NCBI GenBank assembly: GCA_036399775.1
Contig: DASWMJ010000018.1
Span: 62,001-126,000, forward strand
Direction of reading: 5' to 3'
DNA length: 64,000 nucleotides
From: JADMIH01 sp036399775
Lineage (GTDB): Bacteria > Chloroflexota > Chloroflexia > QHBQ01 > JADMIH01
Program-made: the position numbers and the translations under genes
In this document: positions 53,008-61,464 of the stretch, piece by piece
Position numbering within the stretch: the stretch's first letter is position 1
Layout: the number at the start of each line of letters is the position of its first letter
The notes under the pieces: generated by a model
What the model saw: only the letters and a program-made list of their open reading frames with translations
The model's database searches: none
What the model was told of the DNA's origin: nothing

Positions 53008-54063
53008 TCAAGGCTTTATCGCAAGCATGCGGTCTATGGATATGCGCGCTTTTGCCGCTATCTCCGGCTCCACCTCTACCTGGGGGTGCATGTCGCGCAG
53101 GCAATCGCGCAGCTTCTTGAGGGTGATCTGCTTCATAAAGCAGCATACCGCCCCGTCGTCGGCGGGTACGAAGTTCTTGCCGGGGTTCTCCTTCCGCAAG
53201 CGGTGGAGCAGGCCCGTCTCGGTGGCTACCAGGTGGGTAGTGACGGGAGACCTGCGGGCGTGCTGCACCATCCCCTCCGTTGAAAGGACGTGCGTGCTCT
53301 CCGCAGGCAAGGTGCCCTTTTCACGCGCCCACACATACCGGCTGGTGCAGCCGCACTCAGGGTGTATAAGCAGGTCCGCGTCGGGGTATGCCTGCCGGTT
53401 GGCTTCTATCTCGCGTGGGCGGATGCCCGCGTGGACATGGCACTCACCCATCCATAGCTCCATGTTCTCGCGGCCCAGGGAATGCTTCAGCCACGTGCCC
53501 AGGTAAACGTCGGGCAGGAAGAGTATCTTTTTGTGTTCGGGGATGGCGCGGATCACGGCCTGGGCGTTGCCGCTCGTCACGCAGTAGTCCGACTCGGCCT
53601 TGATAGCCGCCGTCGTGTTGACATAGCTGACGACCACCGCGCCTGGGTGCTGCGCTTTCCAATCGCGCAACTGGGCAACCGTGATGGAGTCGGCCAGGGA
53701 GCAGCCCGCCATCCTGTCCGGTATGAGCACGATGCGCCCAGGGTTGAGTATCTTGGCGGTCTCCGCCATGAAATATACGCCGCACATGGCGATTACGGGT
53801 GCGGCGGTACGTGTCGCCTCGATTGCCAGGCCGAGCGAGTCGCCAACGAAGTCAGCCACGTCCTGCACCTCCGGCACCTGGTAGTTGTGCGCCAGGATGA
53901 CTGCGTTGCGCGCCTTTGCCAGTTGGCGCACCTCCGCCTGTAGCGCCGCGATTGCGGAATTTTGAATTTTGAGTTTTGAATTTTGAATTATGTTTGGCGT
54001 GTCGAGGGTTGTGGTCGTGGCTGTACTGCTATTGCCATTTGTTATTTGCTTTATGTTGTTCAT
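53008..54063 (-). CDS. nadA: Quinolinate synthase A
   Basis: 351 residues. Condenses iminoaspartate with dihydroxyacetone phosphate to quinolinate, using a [4Fe-4S] cluster. The three cluster cysteines are visible in AMCGVYFMAE, HPECGCTSR and GAVCCFMKQ. Other blocks: ILAHNYQVPEVQD near residue 57, PDRMAGCSLADS, SYVNTTAAIKAESDYCVTSGN and LPDVYLGTW. Residues 24-36 (NIIQNSKLKIQNS) come from a heptanucleotide array and are not part of the fold; the first 40 residues are an extension. Its ATG overlaps the nadC stop by one base (TAATG). Confidence 0.95.
   Translation of the reverse strand: MNNIKQITNGNSSTATTTTLDTPNIIQNSKLKIQNSAIAALQAEVRQLAKARNAVILAHNYQVPEVQDVADFVGDSLGLAIEATRTAAPVIAMCGVYFMAETAKILNPGRIVLIPDRMAGCSLADSITVAQLRDWKAQHPGAVVVSYVNTTAAIKAESDYCVTSGNAQAVIRAIPEHKKILFLPDVYLGTWLKHSLGRENMELWMGECHVHAGIRPREIEANRQAYPDADLLIHPECGCTSRYVWAREKGTLPAESTHVLSTEGMVQHARRSPVTTHLVATETGLLHRLRKENPGKNFVPADDGAVCCFMKQITLKKLRDCLRDMHPQVEVEPEIAAKARISIDRMLAIKP
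53958..53992. repeat. Heptanucleotide tandem repeat inside nadA
   Basis: Five units AATTTTG, AATTTTG, AGTTTTG, AATTTTG, AATTATG. Coding strand reads IIQNSKLKIQNS in the N-terminal extension. Confidence 0.85.
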
Positions 54064-54932
54064 TAGATTATCTCCAGTGAGAAGTCCAGGGAGCCTGCCG
54101 AGTGGGTCAGCGCGCCCAGGGATATATAGTCGACGCCTGTGCGGGCTACGTCGGACAGGTTGTCAAGGGTGATGCCGCCACTGGCTTCCAGGCGTGCTCG
54201 CCCGGCAGTGTGCGCTACGGCGGCTTCTAATTGCGCGATAGTATGGTTGTCGAGCATTATCAGTTGTGCGCCCGCGCTCAAGGCCTCGTCCAATTCGGCT
54301 GGGTTTGTAACCTCGACTTCGATTAGCTGCGCCGGAGCTATGCGCCGGCGGGCGGCCTCTACCGCCTGCCGGATACCTCCGGCGGCTCTTATGTGGTTGT
54401 CCTTTATTAGCACGGCGTCGTCCAGGCCTGCGCGATGGTTCCGGCAACCGCCTACTCGCACGGCATACTTTTCGAGAACGCGATGGCCGGGGGTGGTCTT
54501 GCGCGTGTCAAGCACAGTGGCACCCGTACCGATGACCGCTTCAGATGCGCGGCGGCTCATGGTCGCCACGCCCGACAGTCGTTGCAGGAAGTTGAGTGCT
54601 GTGCGCTCGCCGGTCAGGATTGCGCGAGCAGGGCCTTCGATGCGCGCCACTACCCGCCGGTCGCCCCACGATCCTTCCTGGGCGCAAGGCTCCATCTTTA
54701 TGCGCGGATCGAGGGCAGAAAAGACGGCCTCGACTACAGGCAGGCCGCACAGCACACCCGGCGCTTTCTGCTCGATGATGGCCGTTGCCTGGGCGTCGGG
54801 CGATACGGTGGCCTCGGTGGTGAGGTCGCCCCGGCCAATGTCTTCGGCTAAGGCAAGCTGGATGATGGCCGCGACGGCGGCGTTGTAGCCAAGCGTCGTG
54901 CCGGAAGCAATATCGTTATTGGTAGCTAGCAA
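54063..54932 (-). CDS. nadC: Nicotinate-nucleotide pyrophosphorylase (quinolinate phosphoribosyltransferase)
   Basis: 289 residues. Makes nicotinate mononucleotide from quinolinate and PRPP. Visible: LAEDIGRGDLTTEATV, LNFLQRLSGVAT, VLDTRKTTPGHRVLEKYAV, GGCRNHRAGLDDAVLIKDNH, IEVEVTN, LIMLDNH and ASGGITLDN followed by GVDYISLGALTHSA. Full length. The start codon is TTG at 54932, preceded by GGAGG; it overlaps the nadB stop by 7 nt, giving translational coupling. Confidence 0.95.
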   Translation of the reverse strand: MLATNNDIASGTTLGYNAAVAAIIQLALAEDIGRGDLTTEATVSPDAQATAIIEQKAPGVLCGLPVVEAVFSALDPRIKMEPCAQEGSWGDRRVVARIEGPARAILTGERTALNFLQRLSGVATMSRRASEAVIGTGATVLDTRKTTPGHRVLEKYAVRVGGCRNHRAGLDDAVLIKDNHIRAAGGIRQAVEAARRRIAPAQLIEVEVTNPAELDEALSAGAQLIMLDNHTIAQLEAAVAHTAGRARLEASGGITLDNLSDVARTGVDYISLGALTHSAGSLDFSLEII

Positions 54933-56467
54933 GAATGTACCTCCTCAAAGTGCGGCGGCATGTCTCGCCGCCAGATGATCCGGCCCTGCCACTCGGCGCG
55001 GGTGACGGGGGTGTCGGCCCTGTAGTGCGCGCCGCGACTCTCTTCGCGCAACAGGGCAGCTCGCGCCGCAAGGCTCGCGACGAGATGGTCGGGCGGCGCG
55101 TAAGCAGTCAAAGGGTCGGGGAGCGCGGCTACCAGGGCACGCAACGCGGCGGCATTGCGCTCCACTCCCAGGTCGCGGTCCAATCGCGCACCCAGGCCGC
55201 CTGGTAAATAATGTTCAGGGCGGGTTTGTGGAGTGGCTATACGAGAAAATTTCTTAATTCCACGTTCACGTTCCACCGGCAGAGGGTCGAGCGACCATGC
55301 AGCGCACTCTTTATCTGAGTCGTTCAAGGCAGCTAGAGCCGCACGCCGCCCAAAGACGAGGCATTCAAGAAGGGAGTTGGAAGCTAAGCGGTTCGCGCCC
55401 TGCGCGCCGGTGCAGGCCACTTCGCCCGCAGCGTACAGGCCGGGCAGGTCCGTGCGCCCGTATGTGTCGGTGCGTATCCCTCCCATGCAGTAGTGCGCGG
55501 CGGGAGCTATGGGCAGGAGGTCGCGCGCCAGGTCCAATCCCCACTCTCGCAGGTGTTCGGAGATGGCTGAGAAGTGAGACTCGATGTGCTGGGGGTCTAA
55601 GTGCCGTAGCGATAGATAGACCGGTCCGGCCTCGTTGATGTGCCGGGCTATCGCCCTCGCTACCACATCGCGGGGGAGTAGAGGGTCCACTACTGCGCGC
55701 CCCTCGCCGTCTACGAGCAGCGCGCCTTCGCCGCGTAATGCCTCACTGAGCAGGTAGGCAGGCGCGCCCGCTACCTGTAAGGCGGTGGGGTGGAATTGGG
55801 TAAATTCAAGGTCAGCGAGGCTCGCGCCCGCCTGCCACGCAAGGTAGAGGCCAATGCCCCTGTTGCCTGGAGGATTGGTCGAGCGGCCCCATAGACCCGC
55901 GTAGCCTCCCGTCGCCAGCACAACGGCGTGTGAGCGCAGGACACGGTTTTTGCTGAGTACACCTACCACTCGCCCATATTCGACAAGCAAAGTGTCTACA
56001 GGTGTGTATGGAGCTAGCTCAATTCGGGGGTGGCGCATGGCACGCTCTAGTAACACCGACGAAACTACCTCACCCGTCGCGCCACCGCCCGCGTGCAGGA
56101 TGCGCCTGCGGCTGTGACCTGCTTCCAGGCCCAGGTTCGGCCCACCGGGACCGCCATCGAAGGGCACTCCGCTTTCAAGGAGGTCTAGCACGGCGCGGCG
56201 ACCTTCACGCGCCAGCACTTCAACCGCATGCCGGTCGTTAAGGTTTGCACCTACAGCTAAGGTGTCGGCTGCGTGCAGTTCGGGGGAGTCGTTGGGGCCG
56301 ACCGCCGCCGCGATGCCGCCCTGCGCCCAACGGCTTGAGCCGGAGAGGGGCGCGCCTGAGGTCACGAGGAGAACGCGGGCGCTCTGCCCGGCAGCCGCGA
56401 GGGCAGCAGCCAAGCCCGCCACGCCGGACCCTACAACAATCAGATCGGCATCGGCAATATGGTTCAC
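54926..56467 (-). CDS. nadB: L-aspartate oxidase
   Basis: 513 residues. FAD enzyme oxidising aspartate to iminoaspartate for quinolinate synthesis. Visible: FAD motif LIVVGSGVAGLAAALAAA, GSSRWAQGGIAAAVGPNDSP, the substrate loop with HSRRRILHAGGGATGE, QFHPTAL, EALRGEGALLVDGEG, and YCMGGIRTDTYGRTDLPGLYAAGEVACTGAQGANRLASNS split over the active-site Arg and second FAD region. The start is GTG, overlapping the nrtR stop by 4 nt (GTGA). Full length. Confidence 0.95.
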   Translation of the reverse strand: MNHIADADLIVVGSGVAGLAAALAAAGQSARVLLVTSGAPLSGSSRWAQGGIAAAVGPNDSPELHAADTLAVGANLNDRHAVEVLAREGRRAVLDLLESGVPFDGGPGGPNLGLEAGHSRRRILHAGGGATGEVVSSVLLERAMRHPRIELAPYTPVDTLLVEYGRVVGVLSKNRVLRSHAVVLATGGYAGLWGRSTNPPGNRGIGLYLAWQAGASLADLEFTQFHPTALQVAGAPAYLLSEALRGEGALLVDGEGRAVVDPLLPRDVVARAIARHINEAGPVYLSLRHLDPQHIESHFSAISEHLREWGLDLARDLLPIAPAAHYCMGGIRTDTYGRTDLPGLYAAGEVACTGAQGANRLASNSLLECLVFGRRAALAALNDSDKECAAWSLDPLPVERERGIKKFSRIATPQTRPEHYLPGGLGARLDRDLGVERNAAALRALVAALPDPLTAYAPPDHLVASLAARAALLREESRGAHYRADTPVTRAEWQGRIIWRRDMPPHFEEVHSC

Positions 56468-57225
56468 TGGTCTCCCCTTTCGTGCCAGGGTAGTTCGCGC
56501 TCCCAGGTGCCCGCGAGCGGCCCCGAAAACTTGTACAGGTCGCCCGGGCGCCCGACCCGACCCCGCTCGGCACGCTGCCCGACGGGGATGAGCGCGCCGG
56601 ATGCGAAGAGGGCCGCGAATGCTTTCTTGAAGTTGCCGGTGTTGAGGCGCAGGATGGCCGGGTCAAGGATAGCCGCGTAGACGGCGCGTAGCTCCGGGAT
56701 AGTGAAGTGGTCAGGGAGGAGTTGGAAGGCGATCCAGGAGTAGCGCAGCTTGGATTGTATGCGGTGCATGCCGGTGGTGAGGATGGCGGCATGGTCGAAC
56801 GCGAGCTTGCTTACGGGCACCTGGCGCACGGGCACCCACTCGGCGCGCAGCACGCCGCCGCCGGGGACAAGCAGCAATTCGTCGCTGCGCTCAAGCGCGA
56901 CGTGGGCCACCGAGACTACGCGACCCCGCGTGTCGCGGCCTGGGTCGCCGAAGGTGCCTACCTGGTCGAGGTACCATGCCTGCGCATCGAGGCCCGCTTT
57001 GGTGCGCAGGGCGCGGCGGGCGGCGGCATCAAAAGTTTCGTGCTCGCTCACCAGTACGCCGGGAAGGGCCCACTTGCCCGCGAAAGCCGGGTCGTCGGTC
57101 TGCACCAGAAGCACCTGCCAGGCTTCTTCGATGTTGGGGGTCTCTCTGACTGTGAATAGTACAACGTCTACCGCGATTACTGCGTTGGGCTGTAGGGTTG
57201 GGGCTGTCCTGATATTGTTACTCAT
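56464..57225 (-). CDS. nrtR: NrtR-type Nudix-related transcriptional regulator of NAD metabolism
   Basis: 253 residues. N-terminal Nudix domain followed by a winged helix (about 165-240: HFTIPELRAVYAAILDP, LNTGNFKKAFAA). The Nudix box GVLVSEHETFDAAARRALRTKAGL lacks the metal-binding REUxEE glutamates (RALRTKAG), as expected for NrtR, which binds ADP-ribose or NAD products instead of hydrolysing them. It heads the nadBCA-pnuC-nadR cluster, supporting regulator identity. ATG 57225; a good promoter (57275-57303) and a 9-5-9 inverted repeat (57241-57263) lie before it, so it probably represses its own operon. Confidence 0.88.
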   Translation of the reverse strand: MSNNIRTAPTLQPNAVIAVDVVLFTVRETPNIEEAWQVLLVQTDDPAFAGKWALPGVLVSEHETFDAAARRALRTKAGLDAQAWYLDQVGTFGDPGRDTRGRVVSVAHVALERSDELLLVPGGGVLRAEWVPVRQVPVSKLAFDHAAILTTGMHRIQSKLRYSWIAFQLLPDHFTIPELRAVYAAILDPAILRLNTGNFKKAFAALFASGALIPVGQRAERGRVGRPGDLYKFSGPLAGTWERELPWHERGDQ

Positions 57226-57240
57226 TTTGATATTGTTATA

Positions 57241-57303
57241 ATTTGACTAATCAGTATTCAAATCTGCTAGAGTTATTTTAGCATAGGAGTAATATCTTGT
57301 CAA
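57241..57303 (-). promoter_or_regulatory. Promoter and candidate NrtR operator
   Basis: Minus strand: TTGACA (57303-57298), 17-bp spacer, TAAAAT (57280-57275). Downstream of the -10, ATTTGACTA-ATCAG-TATTCAAAT (57241-57263) pairs at 8 of 9 positions, 15 bp before the start codon. It is placed to block initiation. Confidence 0.6.
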
Positions 57304-57366
57304 GGGGATAACGGAATATTGAGCCAGGAGTTTTTAGTTAGCAGCCGGAAGTGAGAGAGGGACGCT

Positions 57367-58539
57367 TCAGAAGTTGATCATTTCGAGGGCGGTTGCAAGT
57401 GGGTGCATGTTTCGGAGGCGCATGGCTGACGATTCTGCTGCCCATTTGTATTCAGGCTCGTTCAGAACTTTATCAATCGCTTCGGCCATGACGTGTGTGG
57501 TGAGAGTTTCTTTGGGGACAACTAGCGCCGCGCCCATTGATTCGGCTCGTGCGGCTACCCCAAACTGGTCGCGGGACCAGGGGACGAGCACCATCGGCAC
57601 GCCATAAAGGAGAGATTTCATCACGGAGCCGTGACCCGCGTGACTGATGAGTAAACGGGCGCGCTCCAGTATGGCCGAGTGGGGGATGTATTGCTCGACA
57701 TGCGAGTTTGGGGGTAATGGGGCGCTGGCAACTTCTTCTACGGCGTGGCCGGGGCCTACCGTTATTGCCAGGCGATGGCGGGTATGTGAGAGGGCTGAGA
57801 GGGTGGCGGTGGCTATGGGGGTGTCGTCCTGTTTGAGGGAGGAGAGGGTACACAACGCCCAGGGTCCGCCTTGCTCGTATATGTAGTTAGGGACAACGCC
57901 CGGCGCTTCCCAGAAGAGGGGGCCTGTGTAGCGGTGGTTGTGGGGTATGCCGCGCAGGTCGTAGTCAAACACGGGGTCGGTGGCGTGCAGGACCAGGGTG
58001 GCTTCGGCCAGGTAGGGTATCACCGAGTAGCGAAATACGTCGGCGGCACGCTCGGAGAAGTCGCGGGACATGGGGCGCGGCGGGTTGGGGCCGATGTAGA
58101 AGGTGGAGTTGAGGGCTATCCAGGGAACGCCCGACATCCTGTGGAGTTGCGAGCCGATGCAGGTGCCGAAGAAGGAGGTGAGGAGCATGTCGGGGCGGGT
58201 CACGGCCAGCACTTTGTCCGCCGATGGGGCGAGTTGGGCTGCCCATTCGGCCACGCGCTCGGCTACTATGGCGGCGCGCTGCTCGTTGGGCTTGCCCTGG
58301 CTATTGTTCAGGGCGGCTTTGACGGTGGCTCCTACCTCGTACTCAGGGCCGGATATTACCGTTTTCATGCCGAACCGGGCGAATAGGGGTTCGGATGGGG
58401 GGTCGCAGAGGACCGTTAGCTCATGGCCCGCCGCACGCAGGCCGAGGGCCAGGGCGACTAGAGGGTTTAGGTCGCCGCCCGCCCTGGTTGTGGCCTGCAC
58501 GAGTACGTGGCGGGCCTTCGTCAAAGGTGGTGAGGCCAT
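57367..58539 (-). CDS. UGT/MGT-type glycosyltransferase
   Basis: 390 residues, GT-B fold of family GT1. N-terminal VLVQATTRAGGDLNPLVALALGLRAAGHEL acceptor domain; C-terminal donor domain with HVEQYIPHSAILERARLLISHAGHGSVMKSLLYGVPMVLVPWSRDQ containing the HAGHGS nucleotide-sugar motif and the final DQ pair. Acceptors for this family are lipids, polyketides or antibiotics; none can be assigned. AGGAGAGAG precedes the ATG. Stands alone between nrtR and the VWA cluster, with a strong terminator at 58683-58743 isolating it from the latter. Confidence 0.88.
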   Translation of the reverse strand: MASPPLTKARHVLVQATTRAGGDLNPLVALALGLRAAGHELTVLCDPPSEPLFARFGMKTVISGPEYEVGATVKAALNNSQGKPNEQRAAIVAERVAEWAAQLAPSADKVLAVTRPDMLLTSFFGTCIGSQLHRMSGVPWIALNSTFYIGPNPPRPMSRDFSERAADVFRYSVIPYLAEATLVLHATDPVFDYDLRGIPHNHRYTGPLFWEAPGVVPNYIYEQGGPWALCTLSSLKQDDTPIATATLSALSHTRHRLAITVGPGHAVEEVASAPLPPNSHVEQYIPHSAILERARLLISHAGHGSVMKSLLYGVPMVLVPWSRDQFGVAARAESMGAALVVPKETLTTHVMAEAIDKVLNEPEYKWAAESSAMRLRNMHPLATALEMINF

Positions 58540-58682
58540 ACTTCACTCTCTCCTGTAGGGGATATTATATAGCCGCATATGTCTATATTACTTCAATTAC
58601 CCATACCTGATTAAGAGGTGTCCCAAAGTCTGGGTCCAAAACCAACGCCCCACCCCCGACCCCTCCCCATTGGGGAGGGGAG

Positions 58683-58743
58683 ATAAAACAACAAAAAAGT
58701 TGAATTGCGCGGAGCGCGCAATTCAACTTTTTTGTTGTTTTAT
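58683..58743. terminator. Perfect 29-bp inverted repeat, bidirectional terminator
   Basis: Arms 58683-58711 and 58715-58743 with a 3-nt loop, no mismatch. The inner 13-bp GC-containing stem is flanked by A6 and T6, the classical bidirectional intrinsic terminator. It ends the VWA cluster (stop at 58834) on the minus strand. Confidence 0.85.
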
Positions 58744-58833
58744 AAGGATATTTCTACCGAGCAGAAATGAACACCACTTTCTGCTAATGCGGGAAAATGA
58801 GCGATGGATAGTATTTCAATTGGTTACATCGCC

Positions 58834-61464
58834 CTATCTGCGACGAATGCGGAAGTCTACGCGGCGGACGGCTACGCTGAACAGGAGAAGGATTAGCGCG
58901 GGGGCCAGATAGTAGGGCCATAGAGGCACTTTGTCGGGCGACTCGCCTTGCAGGGTGGTGGTTTCCAGCGCCTGCTGGGGTAGGGTCAGGAAGGGTTTGC
59001 CGCCGTTTAGTTGCTTGAGGAGGCGGTCGTTGGTGCCCGCGTGGAGGAACTCGGCGCTGGGGGGGACGCTGAAGCCTGCGGTTTCGATGGCGGGCTGGTC
59101 GCCGCCCCGCGATAGCCTGATCTCGTATGCGCCCTTCTCAGCGAGGGGTATCCTTGCTTCGTAACGGCCCGGCGCGGCTTGCGACATAGCAACGCTTGTT
59201 ACGGCACCTGAAGGGCTGCGGAGGGCGGCTGTGAGGTCGGTGAGGTTGGCGAAGCTGTTGTCTGCGTTAAGGCTTTCCACTGACAGCACGGCTACGTCCT
59301 GGTCGCCCTGCTCCAGCACGGTGATGGAGGGCTGCAACTGCCTGCTCACGGGGCTTGCCATCGTCCAGCGCACGACACGGCTCCAGAAGCGCCCGAAGTC
59401 CTGCCACAGGAGCCAGTCGGCGGCCCAGAGGGAGTTGGCGTCGGAGGTGAAGGCGGCTACCCTGCCGAGGCCGTAGTTCCAGTGGGCCATCAGTGGGTCG
59501 TTCTGGTCGGATACGAGGGCCATCACCGCGTCATCCTTGGCGGTGGTGATGTTGTAGCCGCTCAACTGGCGCAGGTCCTGGGGGGCGAAGCCACGCAGCA
59601 CGGGGCTGGGGGCCTGGAAGTGGGGCTGCACCCTGCCGACGATGGTGGCCTCTTTGAGCGCGAGGTTCAACTCCTTGAAGACGATCTTGGGGATATTGGC
59701 GGGCTGCTCAGTGAAGTAGTAGCGGCCCTGGCCCAGCTTGGCTAGCCGGGTCAGCAGTTCACGGTCTGCGCTCTCGCCTATGGCTATGGCCGACAGGCTC
59801 ACTCCCTCGGCTCTGATTTGTTCCAGGAGGGGTCCGTAGTCAGGTGGTCGCTCCTCCTGGCCGTCGGTGAGCAGGACCATGTGCTTGTTGCGGGTCAGCA
59901 CGGAGCGCAACGCTTCCGCGCCTTCTTTCACGGCGGGGTAGATGTTGGTGCCTCCACCCATCTCAAGCTCGGAGATGAGGGCTTTCGCGTGGTCCTTGTC
60001 TGCCTGGCCCCGGATGGTCTGCACGGGCACTATCCACCAGTTGATGTCATCGAAGGCCAGCACGCCCAGCGAATCGCCTTCGCGCAGGGCGTCCACCGCC
60101 AGCCGCGCCGCCTCTTTCGCCATGTCCGACTTCTGGATGAGGCTGGCCGGGCCGGTACCTTCGTGCAGGCTCATGCTGCCGGAGCGGTCTAAGACGAGCA
60201 TTAGGGCGGTCGCGCCCTGCTCAGGTCGCGGGGCAGGGTCGGACGAGACGGGCAGCATCTCCTCGAACACGCTGTCGAGGTAGCCGCCCCTGGAATAGCT
60301 GGTCTCCCCGCCCACGACGACGAGGCCGCGCCCGTTGCGGCGCACGTACTCCTGGATCGTCTTCTGCTGGTCGAGGGTCATGCTGGTGGCCGCCACGTTG
60401 TTCATTATTATGGCGTCGTAGTCGGCCAGCTCGCCCAACTGCGCCGGGATGGTGGAGGGGGCGCGCACGTCCACAGACATCTGCTGGCTTTCGAGCGCAT
60501 CTGCCAGGCTGCGCGCTTCCCCCGGCCTGTCTTCCAGCACCAGCACCCTCGGCTCACCCTTGACTACTAGGGTTACGGAGGCTGAATTGTTCTCCCCGGC
60601 GGTGTCGTTGGGGGTATCTATCTGCACGTCTATCCTGTGGAAGCCTGATACTTCGGCTCGCTGCTCAAGGGGTATCTGGTTCTCGCCCCGGCGCAATCGT
60701 ACCTCGCGAGCCGATGGGGGGGAGCCGTCTATGCTCACCTGCAAAGTGGCGCTGGTCTCGACGGTGCTGTATACGCTCACGTCGCTCTGCAAGTAGTCGC
60801 CCACGCGCACGTAGGGGGTGGTGGAGACGTACTGGACGACGACCTCAGGCTCTCCGAGGGCGGGAAGTGCGACCACCTGCACGTCTATGCCGCGCGCGGA
60901 GAGGCGAGAGGCTTCGTCGGCAGCCCGGCCGCGCGTTTCCCAGCCGTCCGTGACGAGCACGACGCGCCGCATGCCTGTCTCGTTTAGGAGGCTACCGGCC
61001 AGGCGCAATCCTGCACCAAGATCGGTGCTATTTTCGATTTTTGATTTTTGATTTTCGATTTGTCCGGTGTTTTGTTGGAGCCAGGAGTTGTCTCGGACTT
61101 CTTCGTTGGTTAGCCTGATTGCCTGGCGGCCTGTGGCTGCGAAGTTGACTTCCTGGTTGGGGGCGGTGGCCGCTAATATGTCGTTGGCGTATTTGGCGGC
61201 TTGCTCGCGGCTTTGCTGGCTGAGGCTGCTTGAGGCGTCCAGGACCACTACGAGGCTCAAGCCGGTGTCGGGCTTGAGGATGACAGGCTCGGCCAGGGCT
61301 ACCAGTAGTAGGAAGACGCTGGCGCTCTGGAAGAGGATCGCCAGGTTGCGCCGCCAGGCCGCCAGCCCGCGCAGGCGCAGGGCAGCAAGGAATATGATTG
61401 GCACCAGGATGAGCGCCAGCCAGAGGAGTTCGGGGTGTAGTAGGGTGGTGATGTTGCTCATCAT
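58834..61464 (-). CDS. Membrane protein with von Willebrand A and glutamine-amidotransferase-like domains
   Basis: 876 residues. Starts ATG 61464, overlapping the upstream stop (ATGA). N-terminal membrane helices (LLWLALILVPIIFLAALRL, then ILFQSASVFLLLVALAEPVI), a first VWA-type segment (VVLDASSSLSQQSREQA), beta domains, an ABC-like GATase1-type segment (VVVGGETSYSRGGYLDSVFE), a canonical MIDAS in LMLVLDRSGSMS (about 435) with VLLTDGQEERP, and a C-terminal membrane helix PYYLAPALILLLFSVAVRR. This layout is common in the Bat/MoxR-associated clusters. Residues about 140-155 include QIENQKSKIENS from a heptanucleotide array. Function in envelope or stress response is unproven. Confidence 0.82.
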   Translation of the reverse strand: MMSNITTLLHPELLWLALILVPIIFLAALRLRGLAAWRRNLAILFQSASVFLLLVALAEPVILKPDTGLSLVVVLDASSSLSQQSREQAAKYANDILAATAPNQEVNFAATGRQAIRLTNEEVRDNSWLQQNTGQIENQKSKIENSTDLGAGLRLAGSLLNETGMRRVVLVTDGWETRGRAADEASRLSARGIDVQVVALPALGEPEVVVQYVSTTPYVRVGDYLQSDVSVYSTVETSATLQVSIDGSPPSAREVRLRRGENQIPLEQRAEVSGFHRIDVQIDTPNDTAGENNSASVTLVVKGEPRVLVLEDRPGEARSLADALESQQMSVDVRAPSTIPAQLGELADYDAIIMNNVAATSMTLDQQKTIQEYVRRNGRGLVVVGGETSYSRGGYLDSVFEEMLPVSSDPAPRPEQGATALMLVLDRSGSMSLHEGTGPASLIQKSDMAKEAARLAVDALREGDSLGVLAFDDINWWIVPVQTIRGQADKDHAKALISELEMGGGTNIYPAVKEGAEALRSVLTRNKHMVLLTDGQEERPPDYGPLLEQIRAEGVSLSAIAIGESADRELLTRLAKLGQGRYYFTEQPANIPKIVFKELNLALKEATIVGRVQPHFQAPSPVLRGFAPQDLRQLSGYNITTAKDDAVMALVSDQNDPLMAHWNYGLGRVAAFTSDANSLWAADWLLWQDFGRFWSRVVRWTMASPVSRQLQPSITVLEQGDQDVAVLSVESLNADNSFANLTDLTAALRSPSGAVTSVAMSQAAPGRYEARIPLAEKGAYEIRLSRGGDQPAIETAGFSVPPSAEFLHAGTNDRLLKQLNGGKPFLTLPQQALETTTLQGESPDKVPLWPYYLAPALILLLFSVAVRRVDFRIRRR
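61031..61058. repeat. Heptanucleotide tandem repeat inside the VWA gene
   Basis: Four units TTTTCGA, TTTTTGA, TTTTTGA, TTTTCGA. Coding strand reads ENQKSKIENS in frame. Confidence 0.85.
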
